From Paractinoplanes maris (GTDB lineage: Bacteria > Actinomycetota > Actinomycetes > Mycobacteriales > Micromonosporaceae), in NCBI RefSeq assembly GCF_023544465.1, contig NZ_JALPVL010000003.1, positions 496,001 to 560,000 of the forward strand: a stretch of 64,000 nt of DNA. Direction: 5' to 3'. Positions within the stretch are counted from its first letter, which is position 1; the number at the start of each line of letters is the position of its first letter. Of this stretch, positions 32,161 through 40,868 are shown piece by piece. Both the position numbers and the translations under genes were made by a program. A model generated the notes under the pieces. It was not told the DNA's origin and searched no databases. It was given only the letters and a program-made list of their open reading frames with translations.

Positions 32161-34495
32161 CCAGGGTCTGCGGGTCGATGAGGTGGTCGTGGCTGTCCTT
32201 GCCCGCGGCCAGCTCGATCCACTTGATGGCCCCGGTGAAGCTGTTGTCGCGTTCCGCGTAGTCCTCGCTGACCCGTGACTGATCGTCGCGCCCGACGTCG
32301 GTGTACTCGTAGCCGAATCCGATCGGCTCAGTGCGCTCCACCCGGCCGGTGGCCGAGCGGTTGCCGTCGACCCAGAGCGACACGGCGCCGCCCTTGCCCA
32401 GGCCGCCGCCGTCGTAGGCGAACTCGAGCCGCACCTGGTGCTCGCCCGCGGGCACCCGCTCGTCCGAGCGGACGTACGTGCGGGTGATGCCGAACAGGTT
32501 GTAGCAGAAGGCCGGTGCGCCGTCCTTGAGATAGAACGACCAGCCCCCGGTGTGGCCGCCGAGGCTGAGCAGCACGCCGTCGGCGCCGCGGTCCGGGATC
32601 TCGACCAGGGCGGTCAGCGACCAGGAGCGGTTACGCCAGTTCACCACGTGCTGCTCGACCAGGCCGCCCATGCCCGCCCGCAGGACCTGCCGGTCGCCGA
32701 CCAGGGTGGGCCGGCCGGACACCTCGGGCAGCACCCGTTCGAAGGATCGATCGTCCAGCGGCAGCACGTTGTTGCGGGTGGCCTCGATCAGGAAGAGGCG
32801 CTGGAGCTCGTGCAGTTTCGCCGGGTTCTCCCGGGACAGGTCGCGTGCCTGGGTCCAGTCCGTATGGCCGTCGTAGAGCTCCCACACGTCGTCGTCGAAC
32901 GCGATGCCCACGTCGCCGGTGGTCTGCCACGGCGTCCGGTGCTTGGTCACCGCCGACCATCCCTGGTGATAGATCCCCCGGTTGCCGAAGATCTCGAAGT
33001 ACTGGGTCCCGTGCCGCTCGGCGGCATCCGGATCGTCGAAGCTGTAGCGCATGCTGACGCCCTGCATGGGCAGCTGGGTGACCCCGTGCACCTGGACGGG
33101 CTGGGGCAGTCCGGCCGCCTCGAGCACGGTCGGCGCGACGTCGATGACGTGGTGGAACTGATGACGCAGGCCGCCGCCGGCCGCGGTGATGCCGTCGGGC
33201 CAGTGCACGATGGTGCCGTTGCGGGTGCCGCCCCAGTGCGACGCCACCTGCTTGGTCCATTGGTACGGCGTGCACATCGCATGCGCCCAGCCGACGGCGT
33301 AGTGCGGGTTGGAGTCCGGCCCGCCCAGGTCGTCGAGGCGGCTCATCAGGAACTCCGGGGTCTCCAGCGCGGCCATCCCGTTGAGACTGATCATCTCGTT
33401 GTAGGTGCCGTTGACCGTGCCCTCGGCGGAGGCACCGTTGTCCCCGATGATCAGGTAGATCAGGGTGTCACCGAGAAGCCCCAGCTCCTGGACCGCGTCG
33501 ACCAGGCGCCCCAGGTGGTGATCGGTGTGCTCGAGGAAACCGGCGTAGTTCTCCATCTGCCGGCGCAGCACCGGCTTCAGCTCCTCCGGCATGTCGTCCC
33601 AGGCCGGGATCTCCGGGTGCCGCCCGGTCAGCTCGGCGTCGGCCGGGATGACGCCCAGCTCCTTCTGCCGGGCGATCGTGCGTTCACGCAACGCGTCCCA
33701 GCCGTCGTCGAACCGGCCCTGGTACCGGTCCGCCCACTCCTTCGGCACGTGATGCGGGGCGTGCGTGGCGCCCGGCGCCCAATAGAGGAAGAACGGCTTG
33801 TCCGCGGCCAGCGCGGTCTGCTGCCCAAGCCAGGCGATGGCCTTGTCGGTCAGGTCCTCGGTCAGGTGATAGCCCTGCTCCGGCGTGGTCCGCGGCTCGA
33901 CCCGGGTGGTGCCCTCGTGCAGCGTCGGGTAGTACTGGTCGGTCTCACCGCCGAGGAAGCCGTAGAAGTACTCGAAGCCGTTGCCGGGCGACGGCCAGCG
34001 GTCGAACGGCCCGGCCGGGCTGGATTCCCACACCGGTACCTCGTGACACTTGCCGATGTGCGCCGTGGAGTAACCGTTGAGCCGCAGGATCTCGGGCAGC
34101 GGCGCACAGGTGTTGGGCCGCACGGAGGTGTAGCCGGGCGCGGCCGTGGCCATCTCCGTGATGCCCCCCATCCCGACCGTGTGGTGGTTGCGGCCGCTGA
34201 TCAGCGCGGCGCGGGTCGGCGAGCAGATGGCCGTGGTGTGGAACCGGGTGTACTTGAGGCCGCCGTCGGCCAGCCGCTCCGCCGTCGGGGTGGCGATCGG
34301 CCCGCCGAACGCGCTGGAGGCCCCGAAGCCGACGTCGTCGATGAGGGCGACGATCACGTTGGGTGCCCCCTGCGGCGGGCGCACCGGCCGGATCGCCGGA
34401 AAACGGGCGGCCGGGTCCTTCGCGTCGTAGAGCACGGCGCCCGGCCAGGGCCGGTCGGGCATCGGCAGGATCGTCCGCTGTCGGTCGTCGGTCAT
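32135..34495 (-). CDS. Arylsulfatase (786 aa), last gene of the FGE operon
   Basis: A sulfate-ester hydrolase of the alkaline phosphatase superfamily. The maturation signature is canonical: ICSPTRAALISG with Cys91 expected to become formylglycine. Metal and catalytic positions are intact: LIDDVGFG (Asp53, Asp54), HIGKCHEVP (Lys, His), GATHAPHH, and LIIGDNGASAEG (Asp, Asn). A beta-rich domain of about 150 residues at the C-terminus (SWSLTALVEIPDRGADGVLL and onward) is usual for this long sulfatase class. No signal peptide is seen, so it is cytoplasmic or exported without Sec. ATG 34495 follows AGGGAG. It is the fourth gene after FGE, sulfatase and HAD hydrolase on the same strand. Confidence 0.93.
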   Translation of the reverse strand: MTDDRQRTILPMPDRPWPGAVLYDAKDPAARFPAIRPVRPPQGAPNVIVALIDDVGFGASSAFGGPIATPTAERLADGGLKYTRFHTTAICSPTRAALISGRNHHTVGMGGITEMATAAPGYTSVRPNTCAPLPEILRLNGYSTAHIGKCHEVPVWESSPAGPFDRWPSPGNGFEYFYGFLGGETDQYYPTLHEGTTRVEPRTTPEQGYHLTEDLTDKAIAWLGQQTALAADKPFFLYWAPGATHAPHHVPKEWADRYQGRFDDGWDALRERTIARQKELGVIPADAELTGRHPEIPAWDDMPEELKPVLRRQMENYAGFLEHTDHHLGRLVDAVQELGLLGDTLIYLIIGDNGASAEGTVNGTYNEMISLNGMAALETPEFLMSRLDDLGGPDSNPHYAVGWAHAMCTPYQWTKQVASHWGGTRNGTIVHWPDGITAAGGGLRHQFHHVIDVAPTVLEAAGLPQPVQVHGVTQLPMQGVSMRYSFDDPDAAERHGTQYFEIFGNRGIYHQGWSAVTKHRTPWQTTGDVGIAFDDDVWELYDGHTDWTQARDLSRENPAKLHELQRLFLIEATRNNVLPLDDRSFERVLPEVSGRPTLVGDRQVLRAGMGGLVEQHVVNWRNRSWSLTALVEIPDRGADGVLLSLGGHTGGWSFYLKDGAPAFCYNLFGITRTYVRSDERVPAGEHQVRLEFAYDGGGLGKGGAVSLWVDGNRSATGRVERTEPIGFGYEYTDVGRDDQSRVSEDYAERDNSFTGAIKWIELAAGKDSHDHLIDPQTLVSYHLAKQ

Positions 34496-34517
34496 GCTCT
34501 GCTCCCTAATGCATATT

Positions 34518-35417
34518 TCAGAAGATGCGCGCCCAGTCAGCGGCCATGCTGACCTTCGTCCAGTCCTCGGTCTCCGCGACCGAGATCGCGTCGTCGGCAC
34601 CCTGGGTGTAGGCGAACTCGCGGTCGGCGTCGTCGTGGACGATCAGCAGGCGCAGCGGGTCACGCCGGCCGCCACCCGCGGCGCGCAGCATCGGGATGTC
34701 CCCATTGGCGTTGCCGGCGACCAGGATCGGGTGCCGGCCGATGCGGCTCCAGATGCGCACCGGCTTGGCCAGTCCGTCGTCGAAGACGTCGAGCCGGGCC
34801 GTGTGCCGGATCGTGCCGTCGCGATATTCGAGGGCCACCGAGCTGCCGATCACCCGGTCCGGCGTGATGCCGTAGAGCTCCTCGCTGACCGTCCGCATGA
34901 AATCGCGGCCGCCGCCGGTGGCGATGTAGCAGGTGAAGCCGTTCGCCGCGAGATAGGTCAGCAGCTCGGTCATCGGCCGGTAGGCGGTGTCCAGCCACGG
35001 CCGGTGCAACGCCGGGTTCTCCCCTTTGACCAGGAAGTCCCGGGCCAGTTCGGCGAACTCGTCCACCGCCGTGCCGTCGTACGCCTGCAGCAGACCCGCC
35101 GCCATCTCGCGGAGATCGCCGTCGTCGCCCTCGTAATGCTTGGTGATGGCACCGCTCAGCCAGGCGTGGTCGTTCTCGGCGACCGCCTTGAACGGCTGTT
35201 TCGCGCGCAACGCCGGGTCGTTCGCGGCCAGCTCGCCGACCCGCCGCAACAGGAACCCGGCCTGCACGGGCAGCGGCTTCTCGCACCACAGGGTGCCGTC
35301 GTTGTCGAAGACGGCCACCCGCTCGGCCGGCGGGATCCCGGCCACGGCGACCGTCACGAACTCGACGATCCGTTGCCGGGCCGGGGTGTCCCGCCAGGAG
35401 GCCAGGGGCTCGGTCAT
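34518..35417 (-). CDS. HAD-superfamily hydrolase within the sulfatase operon
   Basis: A 299-residue phosphohydrolase. HAD motif I is VAVFDNDGTLWCEKPLPVQA (DNDGT, with the first Asp as nucleophile), motif II is in CYIATGGGRDFMR, and motif IV is HPILVAGNANGDIPMLRAA (G-N-x-x-G-D). It resembles the phosphoserine-phosphatase-like group that, by recall, often accompanies arylsulfatases. The ATG overlaps the stop of the upstream sulfatase (ATGA) and 22 bp separate it from the next sulfatase, so it is firmly in the operon. The substrate is unknown; it may remove a phosphate from the same compound class. Confidence 0.88.
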   Translation of the reverse strand: MTEPLASWRDTPARQRIVEFVTVAVAGIPPAERVAVFDNDGTLWCEKPLPVQAGFLLRRVGELAANDPALRAKQPFKAVAENDHAWLSGAITKHYEGDDGDLREMAAGLLQAYDGTAVDEFAELARDFLVKGENPALHRPWLDTAYRPMTELLTYLAANGFTCYIATGGGRDFMRTVSEELYGITPDRVIGSSVALEYRDGTIRHTARLDVFDDGLAKPVRIWSRIGRHPILVAGNANGDIPMLRAAGGGRRDPLRLLIVHDDADREFAYTQGADDAISVAETEDWTKVSMAADWARIF

Positions 35418-36955
35418 CGCGCGCCTGCCGTCGCGGCCGCCTCCATGGCCTCCATGGCCTGGTCGATGGTGAACGACTGCGGCCGCTGCTGCGGCGGGAA
35501 CTCCTTGAAGGTGTGCAGGAAGTTCACCACGATCGACTGGGCCGCGAGGACCAGGTACGCGTGATCGATGAACCAGTCGTAGTAGGTGTTGGACGTGATG
35601 TCGGCCCGTTCGAACGGATCGGTGCGCAGGTTGAACAGTTTCGGGATGCGCAACGGGATCAACGGCTCCGACCAGATCCGCATGGTGCCCTGGACCCGCT
35701 GCTCGGTAAAGACCATCTTGAAGTTGTTGTACCGCAGCGCCACCAGATTGCCGTCGTCGTCGAAGTAGATGAAGCCCGGCCGGGGGCTCTTCTCCGCCTC
35801 GCCCACCAGGTACGGCAGCAGGTTGTACCCGTCGATGTGGACCCGGTACTGCTTACCGCCGACCGTCCGGCCCATCTTGAGGTCGGCCACGACGTCCGGG
35901 TCACCGGCGATGGCGAGCAGGGTCGGCAGCCAGTCGTGATGGTGAACGATCTCGTTGGACACGACACCGGCCGGCACCTTGCCGGGCCAGCGGAGGGCCA
36001 GCGGAACGCGGAAGCCGCCCTCCCAGTTGGTGTTCTTCTCACTGCGGAACGGTGTCATCGCGCCGTCCGGCCAGGTGTTCATGTGCGGACCGTTGTCGGT
36101 GCTGTACATGACGATGGTGTTGTCCGCGATGCCCAGCTCGTCGAGCAGATCCAGCAGTTCGCCGACGTGCCGGTCGTGGTCGATCATCGTGTCGTGGTAG
36201 GGCGACTGCCAGGGACCAGCCTGACCGACGCTCTCCGGCTTGGTGTGGGTGCGCAGGTGCATGTGGGTGGTGTTGACCCAGGCGAAGAAGGGCTGACCGG
36301 CCTCGTGCTGCCGGCCGATCCAGTCCTTGGCCGCACCGATGAACTCGTCGTCGCACGTCTCCATGCGCTTGGCCGTCAGCGGGCCGGTGTCCTCGATGCG
36401 CTGCCGGCCGACACGGCCCCAGCGCGGATGGGTGGTGTCGTCGTCGGTGTCGGTGGCCCAGCAGTGCAGCACGCCGCGCGGGCCGAACCGCTCCCGGAAG
36501 TGCGGGAACTCCTGCTCGTCGGGGTAGTCCGGCAGCTCCGGCTCCTCCTCGGCGTTGAGGTGGTAGAGGTTGCCGAAGAACTCGTCGAAGCCGTGCACGG
36601 TGGGCAGGAACTCGTTGCGGTCGCCCAGGTGATTCTTGCCGAACTGCCCGGTGGTGTAGCCGCGGCTCTTCAGCAGCGTGGCGATCGTCGGGTTCTCCTC
36701 GCGCAACCCGAGCGTGGCCCCCGGGATGCCCACCTTGGTGAGGCCGGTGCGGAAACCGCTCTGCCCGGTGATGAAGGACGCCCGCCCGGCGGTGCAGGAC
36801 TGCTCCCCGTACGCGTCGGTGAAGCGCATGCCCTCGGCCGCGATCCGGTCGATGTTGGGCGTGCGGTAGCCCATCAGGCCGTCGCTGTAGCAGCTCAGGT
36901 TGGTGATCCCGATGTCGTCGCCCCAGATCACCAGGATGTTGGGCTGTTCGGTCAT
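35414..36955 (-). CDS. Arylsulfatase with a CTAGR maturation motif (513 aa)
   Basis: A shorter sulfatase. Metal residues: VIWGDDIGITNL (Asp13, Asp14) and MYSTDNGPHMNTW (Asp, Asn). Catalytic Lys/His: GQFGKNHLGD. The maturation site reads EQSCTAGRASFITG, that is C-T-A-G-R, where the canonical signature is C-x-P-x-R. CxAxR is typical of this subgroup and the formylglycine-generating enzyme encoded next door would have to accept it. There is no C-terminal beta domain. It starts 17 bp after the FGE stop and overlaps the HAD start by 4 bp, so the four genes form one transcript. Confidence 0.92.
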   Translation of the reverse strand: MTEQPNILVIWGDDIGITNLSCYSDGLMGYRTPNIDRIAAEGMRFTDAYGEQSCTAGRASFITGQSGFRTGLTKVGIPGATLGLREENPTIATLLKSRGYTTGQFGKNHLGDRNEFLPTVHGFDEFFGNLYHLNAEEEPELPDYPDEQEFPHFRERFGPRGVLHCWATDTDDDTTHPRWGRVGRQRIEDTGPLTAKRMETCDDEFIGAAKDWIGRQHEAGQPFFAWVNTTHMHLRTHTKPESVGQAGPWQSPYHDTMIDHDRHVGELLDLLDELGIADNTIVMYSTDNGPHMNTWPDGAMTPFRSEKNTNWEGGFRVPLALRWPGKVPAGVVSNEIVHHHDWLPTLLAIAGDPDVVADLKMGRTVGGKQYRVHIDGYNLLPYLVGEAEKSPRPGFIYFDDDGNLVALRYNNFKMVFTEQRVQGTMRIWSEPLIPLRIPKLFNLRTDPFERADITSNTYYDWFIDHAYLVLAAQSIVVNFLHTFKEFPPQQRPQSFTIDQAMEAMEAAATAGAR

Positions 36956-36972
36956 GACGTGCTCCTTTGGAC

Positions 36973-37911
36973 TCAGGGCCGGACGATGCAGCGGAAACCC
37001 AGGTGGGACGTGGAGGTGTCGACCGCCTGCGGCATCCGCGCCGCCGGCCGGTATCGACGGCAGTAGTTCGGTGAGCAGAGGTGCGAGCCGCCCTTCATCA
37101 CCTTGCGCGGGATGCGCGGGCCGCGGACTGCCCGGTCATGGCTCGCATCGCGGTCACCGCCCCGGGGATTGGTCACCGCGCAGCAGGCGTGCTCGGCCGG
37201 GCGGTGCTCGCCGTACCAGTCGGCGGTCCACTCCCAGACGTTGCCGATCATGTCGTGGAGGCCGTATCCGTTGGCCGGGTAACGACCCACCGGCGCGGTC
37301 CGCAGATAGCCGTCGGTCGCGTTGTTCTCGATCGGGAACTCGCCCTGCCACGTGTTGGCCAGGTGCCGCCCGTCGGGGGTGAACTCGTCACCCCAGGCGA
37401 ACTCGGCGCCGTCGAGGCCGCCGCGCGCGGCGAACTCCCACTCGGCCTCGGTCGGCACCTGCTTGCCGGCCCAGTCGGCGTACGCCGTGACGTCCTCCCA
37501 CGTCACGTGGACCACCGGATGGTCCGGCATCTTGCGGATCGACGAGCCCGGGCCCTGCGGATGCCGCCAATCGGCACCGGGAACGTAGGTCCACCACTGG
37601 TAGGGGTCGCGCAGGTCCACCCGGTGGCGGGGCGGGACGAACACGGTCGACGCGGCGGCCAGGAGGTCGGGTCGCGCGCCCGGATAGCTCGCCGGGTCGG
37701 CCGGCCGCTCCGCGACGGTGACATGGCCGGTGCGGCGGACGAACACGGCGAACTCGGCGTTGGTCACGGTGTGCGGGTCGATCCAGAAGCCGTCGACACT
37801 CGCCGGGTGCGCGGGTGCCTCTTCCGGATAATGCTCGTCGGAGCCCATCCGGAACCGGCCGCCGGGGATCCACACCATGCCGGTGACCGGCGGGCTCATG
37901 GTCTCGGTCAT
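36973..37911 (-). CDS. Formylglycine-generating enzyme, sulfatase activator
   Basis: A 312-residue copper-dependent oxidase that converts the sulfatase active-site Cys to formylglycine. The FGE-sulfatase fold is complete: GMVWIPGGRFRMGSDEHYPE, HPASVDGFWIDPHTVTNAEF, VVHVTWEDVTAYADWAGKQV, PTEAEWEFAARGG, GYGLHDMIGNVWEWTADWYG. The redox cysteine pair appears as GGSHLCSPNYCRRYRPAARM, Cys279 and Cys284, the same five-residue spacing as the active pair of known FGEs. I chose ATG 37911 rather than 37923: a -10-like GATGCT at 37924-37919 covers the earlier codon and a 17-bp activator box is centred 44 bp upstream, giving a one-base leader. It is the first gene of the FGE-sulfatase-HAD-sulfatase operon. 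Confidence 0.94.
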   Translation of the reverse strand: MTETMSPPVTGMVWIPGGRFRMGSDEHYPEEAPAHPASVDGFWIDPHTVTNAEFAVFVRRTGHVTVAERPADPASYPGARPDLLAAASTVFVPPRHRVDLRDPYQWWTYVPGADWRHPQGPGSSIRKMPDHPVVHVTWEDVTAYADWAGKQVPTEAEWEFAARGGLDGAEFAWGDEFTPDGRHLANTWQGEFPIENNATDGYLRTAPVGRYPANGYGLHDMIGNVWEWTADWYGEHRPAEHACCAVTNPRGGDRDASHDRAVRGPRIPRKVMKGGSHLCSPNYCRRYRPAARMPQAVDTSTSHLGFRCIVRP

Positions 37912-37947
37912 GGGTTCGAGCATCGGCGCGGTGCGGTCCGCCGGTCG

Positions 37948-37964
37948 TCATCCGCATCGGATGA
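37948..37964 (-). promoter_or_regulatory. Activator box O1 (TCATCCG-CAT-CGGATGA), FGE operon promoter
   Basis: A perfect palindrome with 7-bp arms. It drives the minus strand: GATGCT at 37924-37919 is the -10, with the predicted start at 37912, one base before the FGE ATG. The box centre is at -44. It is one of nine copies of the TCAYCC-N5-GGRTGA repeat. Confidence 0.72.
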
Positions 37965-37977
37965 CTCCGGCCCTGGA

Positions 37978-40548
37978 TCAGAGCAGACCCAGGTCGCGGG
38001 CCCGGCGCACCGCCTCGTTGCGGCGGGTGGCGGCGAGCTTGCGCAGCACCCCGCGTACGTGGGTCTTGACGGTGTTGACCGAGACGTACATGGTGCGGGC
38101 GATCTCCTCGGTCGAGAGCAGCTGAGCCAGGTAGGCCAGCACCTCGCTCTCCTTCGCGGTGAGGGGCTCGACGACCACCGGCCCGGCGGCCGGCTCCGCC
38201 GCCGGAGCCCGCGAGGGCGTCACCCCGAGCCAGTCATGGCGGACGCCGAGGTCGCGCTCCTCGCGCAGAAAACGCCGCAGCGGTGTCGGGGCCTCGAGCA
38301 GCGGGCGCCGCAGACACTCCCCCTCGGCCAGGGTCAGCGCCTTGGCCAACCCCCGCCGGGCGCGGTCGCGGTGCCCGTCGGCCAGGTCGGCGCCGGCCTG
38401 CATCAGCCAGCTGTCGACCCGGACGTCCATCGGCAGACCCGGCCGGTCGTCCAGGACAGCCACCGCCGACCGGGCCCGATCGGTGTCGCCGGACGCAAGC
38501 GCGGCCGCGGCCTCGGCGATCGCGTGCTGAGCGGTCGTCCCCCCGGCCGCCGGGTGACTGCCGGGTGCCAGCAGTGCCGTGCGGGCCAGTTCGATGACCT
38601 CGGCCAGCCACGCCGGCAGTCCTGCGTGCGGCTGCTCGAGGATCTCGGCCGCGCGGGCGACGTCGCCCCGGGCGCGATGGACCCGGGACCGCACCAGAAC
38701 CAGCAGACCGGACAGCAGCGCGTCCGGGCAGACACTCAGCCGCAGCTCGGCGCGCTCGCTGTGCAGGCGCGCGGCCGACAGGTCGTACTCGTCGGTGCAG
38801 ACCCAGGCCAGAGCGACCTCCGCGGCGGCCGAGCAAGGGTCGACCTGGTCTTCGGGGCGGTCCAGCGCCAGACGCGCGTGCTCGCCGGCCCGGCGCAACC
38901 GGCCCGCCAGCGCCTCGGCCAGCGCCAGACGCCCCAGCAGGTCACGGGCCTCCTCGACCGGGAAAGCGTCCGGGTCGTCCGCGACGATCTGCAGGACCTG
39001 GCGCGTGCCGGCCAGGTCGTGCTGGTGCAACAGGCTCTCGGCCCGGGCCAGGCGGATCCGCGCGGACAGCTTGGCCGGCACCGTCAGGTCGTGGGCGAGC
39101 GCCACGCCGAGGACGTGCCAGGCGACCTCCGCGGCCGAGCTCCGGTCCTCACCCGTGGCCCGGGCCAGCTCGACCGTGGCCAGGCTCAGCGGCAGCGCGG
39201 GGTCCCGGGCGGCTCCGGCCATCTCGGTCGCCCGCAACAGGTGTTTGGCGCAGGCCTCGGCATCGCCGAGGCGGTACGCGACAGCGGCGTGCACGACGGC
39301 GGCTTCGGCGAGGTCGAGGTCGGTCGGCATCGCCGTGAACGCCTGGGCGCACCGGTCGGCCCACGGCCCGTCGAGGAAGCAGCCGATCACCAAGCCGCGC
39401 ACGGCCGAGGTCGCCGCGAGCTCCCACTCCCCCGCCTGGACGGCGTGCGGCAGCGCTTCGAGCCAGCGGCGGGACCCCGCGTACCAGCGGGCGGCGCGAC
39501 GGTGCAGCTCGGTGATCCGGTCGGCCGGGCCGGTGGCGAGCACGTCCAGCAGCACCCCGCGCACCTGTGGGTGATGCACATAGGACCGCTGGTCGCCGGC
39601 CGCCACGGTCACGAAGATCCCTTCCCGGCCCAGCCTGTCGAGTACCTGCGCGGCGTCGCGCCGGCCGGTCAGCTCGACGGCGAGGCCGGCCGGCAACTGC
39701 TCGGCGACACACGTGCGCAGCAGCAGGTCCCGGGTGGCGGCGGTCTGCTCGGCGAGCAGCTCGGTCCGGATGTACTCGGCCAGCTCGGCCGGCGTCTCGT
39801 CGCCGTCCCGGCTCGGCCAGGCCCGCGCCTCGAGCCGGAGCGCGGCCGCCCAGCCGTTGGTCTGCTCGATGAGTGCCGCCCCCGCCCCCGCTTCCAGCCG
39901 GGCGCCGTGCGCCGCGAGCAGCAACTCGGCCTCGGCCGGGCGGAAGGCGAGCTCCCCGTGCCGGATCTCGGCGACCGAGCCGGCGAGCCGGTGGCGGTGC
40001 AGCGCCAGCGGCGGGTCGGTGCGCCCGATCAGGACGACCCGCAGCTGCGGACCGGCGTGCTCGATGAGGAACTGCAGGCCGTCGACCACGGACTCGCGGG
40101 CCAGCACGTGGACGTTGTCGAGGACGAGGACGACGGGTTCGGGCCGCGCGGCGAGACCGACGGCCAGCCGCACCAGGAACGAGCGGTCGACGGCATCGGC
40201 GCCGGCGTGTGCGCGGTGCAGCGGCACCTTGGCCCCGGCCCGGTCGAGGGCGGCCACCACGTACGACCAGAAGACGCCGGGTTGGTCGTCGGCCGGCTCC
40301 AGGCTCAGCCAGGCCACCCGGCCACCCGCGTGTCCGGTGGCCGCCCAATCCGCGACCAGCGTGCTCTTGCCCGATCCGGCCGGCCCGATCACCATGGTCA
40401 GGCGCCGGGCCGGCCCGGCATCGAGCCGGTCACGAAGCCGTTCGCGAACCACCCACCAGGGCGGCAGCCCCGGTGGCTCGAGTTTGACGGTCATGATCGG
40501 CTCACCGTCGGTTGTCATCGTCGAATTGCTAGCGGTCTCCCCGGTCAT
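37978..40548 (-). CDS. Large LuxR-family ATPase regulator (MalT/LAL type), LuxR-1
   Basis: An 856-residue transcriptional activator. Domains: AAA-type ATPase with Walker A GPAGSGKST (residues 55-63) and a Walker B-like VVLVLDNVHVL; a winged region; long TPR-like repeats (about 350-760); and a C-terminal LuxR helix-turn-helix in the last 70 residues (PLTAKESEVLAYLAQLLSTE, TMYVSVNTVKTHVRGVLRKL). Such proteins bind an inducer and ATP, multimerise and activate promoters. ATG 40548 follows AGGA; other in-frame starts (40620 GTG, 40518, 40494) are possible. Box O2 upstream with GAAACT as -10 predicts a start at 40640, so this gene seems to belong to its own regulon. It ends just before box O1. Confidence 0.9.
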   Translation of the reverse strand: MTGETASNSTMTTDGEPIMTVKLEPPGLPPWWVVRERLRDRLDAGPARRLTMVIGPAGSGKSTLVADWAATGHAGGRVAWLSLEPADDQPGVFWSYVVAALDRAGAKVPLHRAHAGADAVDRSFLVRLAVGLAARPEPVVLVLDNVHVLARESVVDGLQFLIEHAGPQLRVVLIGRTDPPLALHRHRLAGSVAEIRHGELAFRPAEAELLLAAHGARLEAGAGAALIEQTNGWAAALRLEARAWPSRDGDETPAELAEYIRTELLAEQTAATRDLLLRTCVAEQLPAGLAVELTGRRDAAQVLDRLGREGIFVTVAAGDQRSYVHHPQVRGVLLDVLATGPADRITELHRRAARWYAGSRRWLEALPHAVQAGEWELAATSAVRGLVIGCFLDGPWADRCAQAFTAMPTDLDLAEAAVVHAAVAYRLGDAEACAKHLLRATEMAGAARDPALPLSLATVELARATGEDRSSAAEVAWHVLGVALAHDLTVPAKLSARIRLARAESLLHQHDLAGTRQVLQIVADDPDAFPVEEARDLLGRLALAEALAGRLRRAGEHARLALDRPEDQVDPCSAAAEVALAWVCTDEYDLSAARLHSERAELRLSVCPDALLSGLLVLVRSRVHRARGDVARAAEILEQPHAGLPAWLAEVIELARTALLAPGSHPAAGGTTAQHAIAEAAAALASGDTDRARSAVAVLDDRPGLPMDVRVDSWLMQAGADLADGHRDRARRGLAKALTLAEGECLRRPLLEAPTPLRRFLREERDLGVRHDWLGVTPSRAPAAEPAAGPVVVEPLTAKESEVLAYLAQLLSTEEIARTMYVSVNTVKTHVRGVLRKLAATRRNEAVRRARDLGLL

Positions 40549-40674
40549 CAAGATTCCTACTCCCACACCGCCCGCCTCGCCGGCGGCGCGAGCGCCCACC
40601 CGCGGCTCGCGTCTCGTCACTCAACGAGGCGTCAGTATCAACGCAGAGTTTCCTACCGATCTTCGAATGTCTCA

Positions 40675-40691
40675 TCACCCATGCTGGGTGA
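40675..40691 (-). promoter_or_regulatory. Activator box O2 (TCACCCA-TGC-TGGGTGA), LuxR-1 promoter
   Basis: A perfect 17-bp dyad (19 bp with flanking A/T). The -10 GAAACT at 40652-40647 puts the start at 40640, box centre at -43, driving LuxR-1 leftward. This suggests autoregulation or control of one LuxR by the other. Confidence 0.68.
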
Positions 40692-40793
40692 TATCCGAAT
40701 GTGGACACCGAGAGCGGCTATGAGCAGGTCGTGAAGGTTTTCTGGGTACGCGATACGGCCACCAGGGCATTGCATCGACAGCACAGAGTGCGA

Positions 40794-40822
40794 TTGAGTG
40801 GTTACTCGATCCGCCGTAGCTT
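40794..40822 (+). promoter_or_regulatory. Housekeeping-type promoter for LuxR-2
   Basis: TTGAGT at 40794-40799, a 17-bp spacer, then TAGCTT at 40817-40822. Both hexamers are close to the vegetative consensus and the spacing is ideal. This contrasts with the box-dependent promoters around it, which lack a recognisable -35. Confidence 0.5.
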
Positions 40823-40868
40823 CCTGCAATGACCGGCGGACGCGACGGCGAACGGGGCATTCGGCCGG

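Larger units (their letters stand above)
40549..40868. other. 320-bp intergenic region between divergent LuxR genes
   Basis: There is no gene in it. It holds box O2 (40675-40691) with a minus-strand -10 GAAACT at 40652-40647 for LuxR-1, and a separate housekeeping-type promoter for LuxR-2 (TTGAGT 40794-40799, 17-bp spacer, TAGCTT 40817-40822). No correctly spaced -10 exists for LuxR-2 on the right side of O2. Confidence 0.6.

Noticed and set aside
40675..40726. Rightward use of box O2 for LuxR-2
   Set aside because: No (G/C)ANNNT or TANNNT hexamer lies at the regulon distance on that side, and a separate promoter with good hexamers is present.
37081..40734. A plus-strand open frame of about 1217 codons across FGE and LuxR-1
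   Set aside because: Antisense to genes with intact catalytic and helix-turn-helix motifs; no domain seen in the translation.
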